Positions 18,137 to 29,376 of a DNA stretch of 64,000 nucleotides are shown in pieces. The notes beneath the pieces were generated by a model. That model did no database searches. It had not been told where the DNA came from and was given only the letters and a program-made list of their open reading frames with translations. The first letter of the stretch is position 1. Every line of letters starts with the position of its first letter. The DNA is taken from contig CAJNOI010000245.1 in the NCBI GenBank assembly GCA_905250115.1, forward strand, positions 49,239-113,238, in the 5' to 3' direction. A program made the translations under genes and the position numbers. The stretch is from Adineta steineri (taxonomy: Eukaryota > Rotifera > Eurotatoria > Adinetida > Adinetidae).

Positions 18137-19156
18137 TTAATTTAGAGTACGTTGTGATATTGTATTTAATGGAACACGAATTCGTCTTCGTTTTTTTAAA
18201 CACCAATGTACTGTTAAAAGAAATTTCGAACGAAAGTACGGTGATGTTAAACAATAAATATAAAATCCAATACCAAAATAAACACTACTCCAAAGAAGCA
18301 TTGGTGTACGTATATGATCAATTGATGATTTATAACGTACAATAGTCGTATAGATATGAAATGGAATTTGTGTTAGAATAAATGCTAATACATTTGAAAT
18401 TGTTATAAATATAAGCATTGTTTCTGTACTTGTTGAATGATGTGGATTTGATGAACGTGGTGCAACACGACGTTTTGATTCACGTATTCGACGCCATAAT
18501 AATATATTTGTTGTAATCATTATTACAGCAGGAATAATACAAACAACAATAGTACGAATAGGTGGCCATATAATCGTTAGAAATTTATTATAAATTGTAT
18601 TCGATGTTGTTATACAAATTCCATTATCATCTTCATTCATATATGGAAGTAAATAAAATGTTAATGAAAATGTAAAAATAAATAAATAAATCAGAACAAT
18701 TCTCCATGCTATACGACATGTACAAAAATATTTTGCACGTGCTGGGTAAATTGCACGAAACATACGATCAAAACTAATTGTACAAGCTATATACGAACTT
18801 AATGCACGAAAAATATTTTGAAGCCAATAAATAAAACGACATCGAATTAAAGCAAGATGAATAAATCGAACTAAAAAAGAAATAATATGAATAGATTTAT
18901 ATGAGATAAAATATTGCTTACCATTATAAGCAACATCAATAAATTCAATAATTAATGTTAGTAATTGAATATTATTTGATATAGTTAATAATAAAAAAAG
19001 TAGTCCAGTTGATACTCGACGTATTTCAATACGAATAAAAATTGTTAGCGATAAAAAATTTCCTATAAAACCACCTAAATAAATGATTGTGCCAAGGATA
19101 GCTGTTATAGCTATTTCTTCATCTGTTACTATATCATCTTCTGTTGAATTTAACAT
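18137..19156 (-). CDS. Rhodopsin-family GPCR
   Basis: Seven hydrophobic segments with a short extracellular N-terminus (N-glycosylation site NST at residue 3). TM1 has the 'GNFLSL' Asn. The DRY position reads 'SFDRM' ('IACTISFDRMFRAIYPARA'), TM5 has the Pro ('CIIPAVIMITTNILL') and the C-tail is basic. The strand is open throughout, but 18871-18921 is a 51-nt segment with perfect intron signals (GTAAGC...TTTTTTAG), a multiple of three. With it removed (exons 18922-19156 and 18137-18870) the protein is 322 residues instead of 339 and the TM2-TM3 loop is of normal size. Ligand unknown; probably an orphan peptide or chemosensory-type receptor. Confidence 0.85.
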   Translation of the reverse strand: MLNSTEDDIVTDEEIAITAILGTIIYLGGFIGNFLSLTIFIRIEIRRVSTGLLFLLLTISNNIQLLTLIIEFIDVAYNGKQYFISYKSIHIISFLVRFIHLALIRCRFIYWLQNIFRALSSYIACTISFDRMFRAIYPARAKYFCTCRIAWRIVLIYLFIFTFSLTFYLLPYMNEDDNGICITTSNTIYNKFLTIIWPPIRTIVVCIIPAVIMITTNILLWRRIRESKRRVAPRSSNPHHSTSTETMLIFITISNVLAFILTQIPFHIYTTIVRYKSSIDHIRTPMLLWSSVYFGIGFYIYCLTSPYFRSKFLLTVHWCLKKRRRIRVPLNTISQRTLN

Positions 19157-19308
19157 CTCTCTTATTTCATACGTATGAATAAAATAACTAGATTATGAAT
19201 ATTTGTAAAAGTAATTTAGTTTCTTTTTTTATCTTTTATTTAAATAGAAAATAAATCATAATAAATTATATGAAAATATATAAATCATTATTTATTCAAA
19301 TTTGATAA

Positions 19309-20499
19309 TTAATGATTATAGCCAGGCATTTCATAATTTGCTTCACGTGATGAATTATTTAATCCAAATTTTCGATATAAAAAGATTATTTCAACAATTA
19401 GTAGCACACTAATTATAGTTATACCAAAACCCATACCTAATTTTGCAGGTAATCCTGGTGGTGAATCACCTAAGTACAACAAATATACACATATTATAGA
19501 TTTTATTAGATTTTATTACCTTTTTTATAATTTATTGGTATTGGTATTGGTGTTGTATTTGACATATCTAAAATGATATTTAATCAAATGATTTATAGTC
19601 TATTGAGATAAACATACCTTCGATTAATATTGGACCTGATTTAGCTATTACATTTACCAAAGAACCATTTATATCTTGTAATTGAAACGGTACTGATGAT
19701 AATACTGCACTATTTTTTATACATATAAGATCACAATCTTTTCGTAGACTTTCAAATAAATTATCCGTAATCATATCGTATTCATAAAAGGTACTTCTAT
19801 TTATTTAAGAGAATAGAAAAAAACAAATTTTTATTTTGTTCTAAATATCACGAAGTGAATTACTTTGCCTGAGATCTTATTTCAATACGTTTAATATCGA
19901 TTATAAAATTTGATAAATTAAATGAAGATTTAACCTATATAGATCAAATATAATATATCATTTTGAAATTAAAAAATATCTGTACCATATTGTGCACACT
20001 ATTTAAAATTGTAGAATTAGTAAAATTTCCTATTTTTAAAGGGGATGAACTATTGAGAGTAAATTTAAACATTAACTTGACACTGATCGCTAGAATATAA
20101 AAATAATTTTATTATATATTTTAATAAAATAATACCCATTGGAGTAGTAGTAGATGTAGGACTTGTATTAGGTGATGTTGTTGATGTAGATGATGACGAA
20201 GAATGTTCATGCGAGGAAATTGAAGTTGCTGAGGATATATATGTTGACGAAATGTAAGAATTTGTAAGTGTAGTATCGGTCATTGTTGATATCGATGGAT
20301 TCGTTGCTAAAGATGTGGATGTTTCAATAGAAGATAAGTATGATGTCGATCTGGACGTTTCTATCATAGCCGATGAAGCAGTAGAATCTGATATCGATGT
20401 GTACCCACTATGATTAGGTGATGTACTTGTATCATTCGCTTGAATTTGTACAAATACCACGAAAGTTAAAATAATAATTTGTAGTAAATAGGAACACAT
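19309..20499 (-). CDS. Single-pass membrane protein with Ser/Thr-rich ectodomain
   Basis: Unrecognised family. Six exons (20136-20499, 19986-20089, 19864-19934, 19618-19796, 19520-19567, 19309-19469) join in frame to 308 residues. A signal peptide (about residues 1-22) precedes a mucin-like Ser/Thr-rich stretch to about residue 120. A globular part of about 120 residues with N-glycosylation sites and two Cys ('CDLICIK') follows. After a short Pro/Ile linker ('PIPIPINY') comes one transmembrane helix ('ITIISVLLIVEIIFLYR') and a short cytoplasmic tail ending 'EMPGYNH'. The layout suggests a SEA-like membrane mucin, but no SEA cleavage motif is seen. Likely O-glycosylated and at the cell surface. 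Confidence 0.75.
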
Positions 20500-22139
20500 T
20501 TTTTTTTGTTTTTGTAAAATAACGACTAACTTCGTCTGAATGAAAAAAACAACTGAAGATATAATTCTTTTTATCAGTATTTGTCATAAATGATTAACGA
20601 AGAAAAAAAGTGATGAATGTCCTTTCATCATTTTTCTTTCCCTTCCTGTTTTTAATATACAGAAAAAAAATTATGAGAGAGAATATTTTCCAACAAATAT
20701 TATAACAAACATTCATTTAAAGTATAGATCCTTTTTACAAGAATGAGTAATGTCATACTAACTAAATATTAACTCAATTTCTTTTACTCTTACAATTATG
20801 AACGTCAAGGTTGTTTTTATCGTAGATTGACATAAACATTCTGTTACTGAGAAATTTTAAACGATCTCTTATCAAATGATTAAGATTTACTTTATGAAAG
20901 CTTTTAAATTATAGCTTATGTCAATATATTTTAGTAAATACTTCTTCAGGCTTTATTGACAATAATTTATTATGTCTATAAAAAATAAAATATCATGATT
21001 TTTAAAATGTATTTTAAGATAAATATGTTATTATGAAAAACATTATATTATGTTTTAGAATTTTTTTCATTTTTCTTAAAGAAATCAGTTTTGTTGATAT
21101 TAATGATGATCACACATATATCAAAACCATTCGTTTTATTTTAACGTTAAGAAAAAGGACTAGCAGATAAAAGACTTAGTATTTATATAAAGTATTTCAA
21201 TTATTCTAGCTATTTTTAATCAACCATATTCAACTGAAAAATGCCGATATATGTCAATTTATAAAATATAACATAACTCTACGAGTGAATTCGTCAAATT
21301 TTTTAGGAAATATGTTCTACGGTCAGTTAAATAATTAAAATATCATTAAATATATTAATTGGTCAATTTTTAAAAAAAATCAGTAAACAATTTAAAAGTG
21401 GTCTGTAGATTTTGTGGAAGTAGCAGTGAAAAAATATGATTTTTGTCAGTAAAAAAAGAAAAGTAGTACATCTTTGCACAAGTTTATATTTTTTCACTTT
21501 CCATTTCATTTTATTTACTGATCGTTTAAATTTTATTATGAACCTATCAAATTAATTACTAACCATTTCAATAATTTTAATGACAATTCAATAATTCTAC
21601 TGATTTTTGATTTTTTTGTTTTACTGACCGTTTCATTTATTCTACTGACCACTTAAATGACACCCAATTTTTTAATCGTTTACTGAAATATGACAATATA
21701 ATACTGTTTAGATCAAGCTGATATACTAATACGGTCAACTTTACGAGAGCGCTTCTTGTGTTAATAGTTTTTGTTATAATAAACAAAGAAACTTATGTTT
21801 AAATATATTATTAACTAACTGAAATAGATGTATTATGCAATAGATTATGACTTCTTCTACAAACCTTTACATATCATCCGGTTCTGTAATCAAAACATCG
21901 TAACCATCTGTGTATATTAGGATAATCAGTTTTCGCTAAAAAAGCATCGATAGTTGTCGCACATATTCGAAATAGTTATAGATACGAATTGTAAGTGGCC
22001 GAAAACTAAGCTAGCAAAGAATCCTAGATCATGAGTCATTTTGTACTTTTACTTCTGTCTCTCGCTCTCTGTGTCTCTCTCTTTCGATAGATAAAAGTAG
22101 ATAAAACATCTATTTTCGTACTCTTTTCAAATTGAAAAA
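20500..22139. other. Intergenic region with foldback repeats
   Basis: No exon chain was seen. The first 750 bp are plain AT-rich DNA. A foldback-like repeat occupies about 21300-21745. A CT-rich stretch (TCTCGCTCTCTGTG, about 22055-22085) lies just before the coatomer zeta start and may mark its promoter. Confidence 0.45.
21300..21745. repeat. Foldback element with repeated CAGTAAA / TTTACTGACC motifs
   Basis: The left half carries several copies of a (T)CAGTAAA/GGTCA motif (for example near 21320, 21361, 21382 and 21448). The right half carries the reverse complement TTTACTGAYC (near 21517, 21620, 21645 and 21680). Left and right ends both contain ACGGTCA. The arms are imperfect and no coding sequence lies between them, as in a non-autonomous foldback element. 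Borders are approximate. Confidence 0.4.
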
Positions 22140-23115
22140 ATGGTGTTAGAAAATATTATAGTAAGATTTCGTTTTTGTTTTTTATCTATGTTGATTATTA
22201 TCGATTTATTTCAGGTACCATCACTTTATGTAATTAAAGGTATTATTATTTTAGATAACGATGGCAATCGTATATTCTCTAAAGTAAATATATTTACATA
22301 GAAATTTCTAAATCTTTGTTTTGTTTTTCATTCAAATTTAGTATTATAGTCAATCATTTTCAACAGTAAAAGAACAAAAAGAATTTGAAAAATCATTATT
22401 TAATAAAACCCATAAAGGTACTGGAGATGTTATTCTTCTTGATAATTGGACAATTGTCTATCGAAACAATGTTGATTTACTTTTCTATGTAATGGGTAGT
22501 ACAAATGAAAATGAAGTATAGTTATTAAAATATTGACATATAGAAAAAAAATAATATATATATATTTATTTAGTTAATGTTAAATAGTGTTTTAACATGT
22601 TTATTTGATTCATTAAGTGGAATGTTACGAAAGAATGTTGAAAAAAGATTTCTTTATGATAATCTTGATTTAGTTATATTGACAATTGATGAAATATGTG
22701 ATGAAGGGTTTAGTATTTAATATATGCCTTTTTTTGTACTAAAAAATAGACGATTCTATGTATTTTTAGAATTATTCTCGAATCAGATCCAATGGTAATC
22801 ATGCAACGTGTTCAGATACGTCAAGATGATATCCCATTAGGCGAACAGACTGTTTCTCAAGTAAGTAAATTAGTTAATTATGAAAATTATTCGAATATTC
22901 TTGTCGATCAGATTTTAAAGCAGGGATTAACTGCATTACTCAATAGTGATGGATAGAAATTTTATGTGTATGTTTCTATAAAGTTTTGATTTTGCTTGAT
23001 TTCTTGCTTCTATAATTCTTTCTACATTCATAATAAGAACATGTGTTAATAATGATTATTTTCTTAGGTACTCAATCATGCGAAAGAGCAAATCAAATGG
23101 TCATTACTCAAATGA
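22140..23115 (+). CDS. COPZ1: Coatomer subunit zeta (COPI)
   Basis: Small subunit of the COPI F-subcomplex in Golgi-to-ER vesicle coats; longin-like fold. Exons 22140-22160, 22215-22283, 22342-22515, 22574-22707, 22770-22860 and 23068-23115 give 178 residues, the family's usual length. Key blocks are '[21 protein letters not shown]', '[15 protein letters not shown]', '[20 protein letters not shown]', '[19 protein letters not shown]' and '[19 protein letters not shown]'. An AATAAA is at 23181-23186. CLN3 starts 144 bp downstream on the same strand. Confidence 0.96.
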
Positions 23116-23259
23116 ATGAAATTAGATAAAGACATTTTCTTATGATTCTTTTATTTGTTTTTCATTTTTCTTTTTTTTTAAATAAAATTTCATCTGTAGT
23201 TGCTGCTTTATAAAAAAAAGAAAATTATTTTATATCTTTATGATAGTTTATTTTTGATC

Positions 23260-25245
23260 ATGGATGCTCCTCCAACTATATATGGTCTTCGTCGACAAGA
23301 ACGTATGAAATGGTGGATTGAATTTATTGGATTTTGGTAGATTTATTTTATAAAATAAGTTATGTTTATGCATGAAATCTACATCTTTTAGGCTTCTTGG
23401 CCTATGTAATAATTTTGGTTATGTAATAATGTTAAGTGCTGCACATGATATTCTAAAAGAAGAAGAAGGTACTAATTCGACTCAACCTGTACCAAAAAAT
23501 ACAACAAATGAATTTGACTGTAATCCAGTATCGACAGGAGTGAGTAAATAAGAAAAACTATTATCGAGCAGTTAAAATATTTCATTACGTAATAATAATA
23601 ATTATTATTTTTCAGGCTATTCTTCTTGCGGATGTTATACCAGCGTTAATCATCAAAGTAACAGCTCCATTCTATATGCAGCGAATCCCATACAAGTAAG
23701 CGTGAAGCTTTTTCTCGTTATAATAAAATACTTTTCTATAAATTTATTCAAGTATTCGCTTTGTTTTAATGGTATTATTTTCTGCTGGTTCTCTGATCAT
23801 TGTTGGTACTGCAAGAATTGTTGCTTTAAGTTTAGTCGGTGAGTATATCAACAAAGTTCATGAAGTATAATGGAAAACTTTAAAAAAATCATTTATCAAA
23901 GGGGTGGCATGTGCAAGTATCAGTTCAGGTTTTGGTGAAATTACAATTTTACAACTGTCATCATTTTATTCAAAAGATACAGTTAGTGCGTGGTCAAGTG
24001 GTACAGGTGGAGCTGGCTTATTTGGTTCTCTTTCTTATGCTCTACTAACTGGTCCAATTGGACTGACACCGAGAACTACTATTCTCATTCTACTTTTTAT
24101 ACCTGCTCTTCAAGTAGTAAGGTAAAAGAAAGATAATGACATAAAGAAATATAAATGAAAGTTATTATATATTAAGTTACATCATGGTTGGGGCTAGTCA
24201 TGCTGTATCGAAACATCGGCAATATCAACAAATAGCTGGAAGTAGTACTACTGCGGATACCGGTAGATACAAAAATAAAGTTGATTTATAATAAAATATC
24301 TATACTCTTTTTTATACTTAGATAATGAAGTTGATGAAAATCCAACAGTTCTTCCAAGTCGACTTGCACTAGTTAAAGTAAATAATTATTAAAAGCGGTT
24401 TTTTTTTATATTAATTGATTTACTGCAGCCATTACTCAAATATATGATTCCATTGACACTTGTTTATTTCGCGGAATATTTAATCAATCAAGGATTAGTA
24501 AGTATACTATTTAATAGTAAATTCACGTCTAAAGTATTATATTAATATTTTTCTTCATATAGTACGAACTCGTCTACTTTCGCAATATTAAGCTAAAACA
24601 TTCAGATCAATATCGTTGGTAAGTACCTATAGAAACAGCGGAAATGAAGAAAAAAATCTTGTATGTTTAAAATTTATATTCAAGATTAGAAAAGTTTAAT
24701 TAACCGATAAATTAGTTTCGAATATAGAATTTCATCACCTAAAGTACTAATGAACTTATAGATTACATAAATTCTTTATTTTCAGGTTCTCTGTAACTTA
24801 TCAATTGGGTGTTTTCCTTTCACGTTCATCTGTAGCTCTCTTTCGAATTCATCATCTGTGGGTTTTACCTATTATTCAAGTAAAATTCTTTTTAGTTTAC
24901 ATATTATTTTCTTTATTTTGTATGTCTATCTCTTCTTAGTTTACTAATTTGGGTCTATTTTTTGCTTGTATCTATCGCACGGCATATATACCAAGTATAT
25001 GGCTTGTTTTCGGATTAATTGTATTCGAAGGTTTAATTGGTGGTGGAGCGTATGTTAATACCTTCTACAAAATATCCATTGAAGTATGATTTTTAAATCT
25101 AATGTACTATATTTCAATTTATATCCTTTAGATTCCTGAACGAGATCGTGAGTATTCAATGGGTGTTGCATCTATAGGTGATTCATTTGGAATAACAGCT
25201 GCTGGTTTATTAGCAATTCCACTTCATAATGCAATTTGTCGATAG
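23260..25245 (+). CDS. CLN3: CLN3/battenin, lysosomal multi-pass membrane protein
   Basis: Lysosomal/endosomal transporter-like protein; the human orthologue is mutated in juvenile Batten disease. Twelve exons (23260-23336, 23392-23539, 23616-23695, 23753-23838, 23902-24121, 24177-24262, 24322-24377, 24429-24497, 24563-24618, 24786-24879, 24940-25083, 25132-25245) sum to 1,230 nt, 409 residues (human 438). Diagnostic blocks are '[19 protein letters not shown]', '[17 protein letters not shown]', '[19 protein letters not shown]', '[14 protein letters not shown]', '[12 protein letters not shown]', '[14 protein letters not shown]' and 'ADSFGI'-like '[18 protein letters not shown]'. The protein has multiple TM helices and N-glycosylation sites in the first lumenal loop. 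It sits between COPZ and the SDR gene with gaps under 150 bp. Confidence 0.96.
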
Positions 25246-25360
25246 TTTTCATGACAATATTCGTTTTTTTATGTTTAGCTTTCTGTGTGAAAATTAATTG
25301 TTTACAACTATTTTTGATAAAAACCAGTGCAATTCTTCTTTTTTTTTTCATTTTGGTAAT

Positions 25361-25369
25361 TTTTTTAGA
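25361..25369 (+). promoter_or_regulatory. Splice acceptor directly at the SDR start codon
   Basis: TTTTTTAG is followed at once by ATGG, with only 123 bp to the CLN3 stop. This fits a spliced-leader trans-splice site or the end of a 5'-UTR intron. Bdelloids are known to use SL trans-splicing; which of the two applies here cannot be decided from DNA alone. Confidence 0.4.
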
Positions 25370-26576
25370 TGGCTGAAAACGATTTTCAAAATAAAACAGT
25401 ATGTGTTACAGGTGCCGGAAGAGGTCTGTTATTTGAGTGATTATTTATTTTGTTATATCGAAAGAAAAATATTGTTTAGGTATTGGTAAATCATTGGCTT
25501 TAAGACTGGCTGAACTTGGAGCTAAAGTTATTGCAGTTAGTAAATCTGATGAGAATTTAAAACAACTTGTTGCACAAGTAAAATATTTAAATTTTGATTT
25601 ATTCTATTGAATATATATTTATATGTATTATATTTTAAATAGAATAATAAGATCATTCCAGTATGTGTTGATTTATGTGATTGGAATGCAACTAAAGAAG
25701 CTATTAAACCACATCTTCCAATTCAATTATTAGTTAATAATGCTGCTGTTGCTATTCTTGATTCATTTTTAGACGTTAAGCCCGATGATTTTGATTCGTA
25801 TGTAATAGAATTTAAATCGATATGAAATATTTATATTGTTCTTTTATCTTACATAGATTATTTAATATCAATGTCAAATCCATTATATGTGTTAGTCAGG
25901 TATTTTGTAGTTAAAATTATCTAATATAATAATAAGAATAACGATTTTAATAGGAAATAGCACGTGATTTAATTGAACGTAAAATGCCTGGTTCAATTGT
26001 TAATGTATCGAGTCAAGCAGCATCAGCAGCACTTAAAGATCATAGTATTTATTGTGCATCAAAAGCAGCCGTTGATGGTTTAACACGTGTAATGGCAATG
26101 GAATTAGGTGCTCATCAAGTAAGAGTATCTCTCACATACATTTAACTACGACTAGTTTGTTTGTTCTAGATTCGAGTCAATAGTGTACAACCAACAGTAA
26201 GACTTCTACGTTCATAAAGTCATTTTTCATTACTTTTATTTGTTATATATAGGTTGTTTTAACGGATATGGGCCGTATAGGTTGGTCTGATGAAAAGAAA
26301 GCTGCTGGAATGTTATCAAAGATTCCATTAAATAAATTTGCCGGTTTGAAAACATTAAAATTGTATTTTCATGAATATTCTATTCATTTGTATAGAAGTG
26401 GAAGATGTTGTTGAGCCAATTATCTTTTTACTCTCAAATAAATCTCAAATGATTAATGGCGTTAGTTTACCTATCGGTAATGTAAACTAATTTCATTTTC
26501 AAATGAACTAAATATTATGATATAACATAATTCTAATTGTTTTTTCTTTATAGATGGTGGATTTTTAGCCACATAA
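25369..26576 (+). CDS. DCXR: L-xylulose reductase-like SDR (DCXR family)
   Basis: NAD(P)H-dependent dicarbonyl/L-xylulose reductase of the classical SDR family. Nine exons (25369-25423, 25480-25577, 25643-25797, 25857-25899, 25954-26118, 26170-26196, 26253-26343, 26396-26476, 26554-26576) give 245 residues (family 244). The cofactor motif TGAGRGIG is at residues 14-21 and NNAA at 83-86. The catalytic triad is S137 (in VSSQ), Y150 and K154. The C-terminus is 'PIDGGFLAT'. Where human DCXR has the NADPH-binding 'SR', this protein has 'SK' (39-40), still basic. The start codon directly follows TTTTTTTAG, a 3' splice acceptor. Poly(A) signal at 26723-26728. Confidence 0.92.
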
Positions 26577-27403
26577 TAACTTACAAACAATAATGGTTCA
26601 CTGTCATAATTATATTTATCTGGTAGCTTTAGCATGCACTGTTTATTTCGTAATTAACTTGATTTAATTCGATGCAATAATTTTGAATCGTAGTTTTTCT
26701 TTTGAAAAGTATTCGTTATTTTAATAAATTTTATGAAAGTTGCGATAGTGAGGAACATATATTGTAAATCATATATCAACGATAGAATGCCTATTATTAA
26801 AGACATAGGTAAGGTATGCCATATCAACAGAAGTGTTTGATATATTAATTATGATACTAGCTATAATATGAAATCATCTTGATGATTTAGATGTGAGCGT
26901 TAACTTCATCGTTGCTTTGATCCATACTCATTCTCAACATTTCCATCCTTTCTGAATTTGAGGGTGGGTGTGGGTGTGGGTGTGGGTGATATAAGTGCCG
27001 GTATGGGTTTGGACCCGAATGAAGTATACACTCACACCCATACCCACACCCTAATATTACAGGCTGAAAAGTTTTATTTGTGGTTATTTATTATAATTAT
27101 GAAATTATTCCTTTCACCGTTAAATTACGAGATGTAGTCAAGAAATTATTGTCTTCACACTCATTTTTGTGCTAAATTCTAAACTCAGTAAGGTACTTAA
27201 TGCGGTGAAGTAGATTATTTCATTTTTACTGACCCTAAGGTATATGAAGGTGAGACTGTTTTGCTCTCCCTTACTATCACGACTAGTTGAAAACACGATT
27301 GAATTGATAAATACCCGAATTCATCTTTGGTCTTTACATTTATCCACCGAAAGACAAAAAGTAACACAACACTTGCTACTTACTATTGAGTTATAAAATA
27401 ATT
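26577..27403. other. Intergenic region with first telomere-like hairpin
   Basis: DCXR 3' flank with AATAAA at 26723-26728, then AT-rich sequence. The G/C-rich hairpin at 26960-27052 is listed separately. No exon chain was seen. Confidence 0.4.
26960..27052. repeat. Telomere-like hairpin 1
   Basis: GAGGGTGGGTGTGGGTGTGG on the left and CTCACACCCATACCCACACC on the right form an inverted pair around about 50 bp. The G-arm is a run of GTGTGGG units, the bdelloid telomeric type. Confidence 0.7.
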
Positions 27404-28140
27404 TCCTTCTCTTCGTACGAGAGTGGCAATAGTTTTTTCTGAAAAGGAAAATGCACCAATAATAGCAACAATTATTTGTTCCAATACTGTGAATGTAAAA
27501 AACGATAATAGACAACTTTCTTCCGGGAAAGAGTCTAAGGATGAGAATAAATAAGTTTTTGTCTAAGAAAAAAATGTAACAATGACAGCAAAAAATATTC
27601 ATTTCGATGTTACGAATGTATGAACGAAGATAGACAACTCCTTTTTTGCGTAAAAGACTGAAGTAAAAACAAAATACGTATTCTTCAGCAAGGAGAGTAC
27701 AGGAATGAGAGCAAGAAGTATTCTTTCCAATATTCACAATGTGAGAACGGTGATGTGCAAATTTGTTTTCTGAAAAAGTGTCTGAAGACAAGAGTAAATA
27801 AGTTTTGTTCAGAAAAAAATGTAACAACGGGAGCAGGAAATATTCCTTCCAACATTGACAATGTACAAACGATAATAGACAAGTTTTTTTTTTTGGAAAG
27901 AGTCTGAGAACGAGAGTAAATAAGTGGCTTTTTCCGGAAAAAGAACTGAGAAATGAGTGAAAAAAGATTCTTTTAACGAAAAGAATATAATTATGATGAT
28001 GGACAAGGATTTTCTGAGAAAAAAGTGCAAAAAACACAAACAAAAAACAGTTTTTTTAGGAAGTAGAATGTATGAATGAGAGTAAGTTATGTTCACAGAA
28101 AATGCCTGCATGTTTTGCTCACTTTCTGCAACCAAAAATA
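27404..28140. repeat. ~123-bp tandem repeat, about six diverged units
   Basis: Unit landmarks 'GTCTAAGG/GACTGAAG/GTCTGAAG/GTCTGAGA' recur at 27532, 27656, 27779 and 27902, a period of 123-124 bp. Each unit also has 'GAGTAAATAAGT', 'ATGTAACAA.G.GAGCA' and 'AT.TTCCAA.ATT.ACAATGT'. Diverged units extend to both sides. Because the period is 41 codons, the minus strand stays open for 240 codons (27321-28043) as a Phe/Leu/Cys/His-rich 41-residue repeat. I do not call this a gene. Confidence 0.7.
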
Positions 28141-28799
28141 AAAGTAATCCTTGCAGGATCAGGGATTTTCAGAGAAGAAAAATCTTTCTTCTAGTAATAG
28201 GTAAAGCGAAAGTCTAACGAGTAGTATGATAATTATAGCGAAGATGCTCGTAGTGTGTATCTAGCATCTTTAAACATGTTATTAGTGGATTTTTTTCAGC
28301 CATGTTTTAGTGTTCCAAAAGCTCTGTAAAAGTAATATTGTTCTTTGTTAATATTTAATTAGAACAAAAATCAACTCTTTCTATTATCTACTGCAGTAGT
28401 ACTACTACGGTCTGCTATGCTAAACAACATCAGTCTCTTGATACATCTTTTACTCATTATCTTTTTATAAACATACTACCAACAATCGATATAAGATGAT
28501 TTTACTCAACATCATTTTACTTTTCTTAAGACGTTTAGCTCTCGTTTACTTGTACTGAGAGAACTTTATTAACTAGTAAACGAGTAATATTGCTGATACA
28601 AGAAACAGCATACTAGGAAAAAATCGTTGATGCAAGTATATGTTGACATATCATCATTACTATATAAATCATTCCTTTGTTCGCTAATAAAATGGTCTTT
28701 AAAACCTATTCTTTTAATCTTTTTCTACAGCATAAGTATGGGAGTACTTGCCTAATTCGACTTATAATATAAATGAAACGAAAAACAATTTATAGGCAC
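28141..28799. other. Noncoding stretch between two tandem repeats
   Basis: AT-rich sequence without a convincing exon, RNA gene or repeat on either strand. Confidence 0.35.
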
Positions 28800-29070
28800 A
28801 CTTTATACCTATAAAAATTATTTTATCGATTTTTCATTTATCTAATTGTGATAAAAAACACTTTACTATAGGTTAGTAAAAGAAAAGAAGAAAGGTTTTT
28901 TTAAATCGATTTGTCATTTAAATAAATGTGATAAACAAACATTTTACTATAGGTCAGGAAAAAGAAAAGAAGAAAGGTTTTTTTAAATCGATTTGACATT
29001 TATATAAATGTGATAGAAAACACTTTACTTTAGGCCAGGAAAAGAAAAAAAGAAAAGTTTTTTGAATCCA
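28800..29070. repeat. ~82-bp tandem repeat, 3-4 units
   Basis: The motif CAYTTTACTWTAGGYYAG recurs at about 28859, 28941 and 29021. Each copy is followed by AAAAGAAAAGAAGAAAGGTTTTTT and 'AATCGATTTGWCATTTA'. The first unit near 28800 is more diverged. Confidence 0.75.
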
Positions 29071-29376
29071 TTATCATTGATAGAAATGTTTCTATGATTG
29101 CTATAAAACAATATATTAATAGTTTGTTTTATTATTTATTTTCGAAATGAGAACAATCTTCTGACTGTTCATTTATATTATAAGTTGAATTACATATTTC
29201 ATGAAGTATGTGTAAGTAGCAAATATGACTCACTAAGATAATTAAGTTAATTTAATTTCGTATCGGTTATGATATACAATAGATAATTTAGAATTTAATC
29301 ACTATTAAGTTTCAATAATTACTTGATTTAAGTTTTATTTCTTTTTTACTTCGCTTCATGCGAAGATAAATCCATA

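Noticed and set aside
27321..28043. 240-codon open frame on the minus strand as a protein-coding gene
   Set aside because: It is the translation of a 123-bp tandem repeat; composition is extreme, with no domain, signal peptide or splice context. Kept only as a repeat and an observation.
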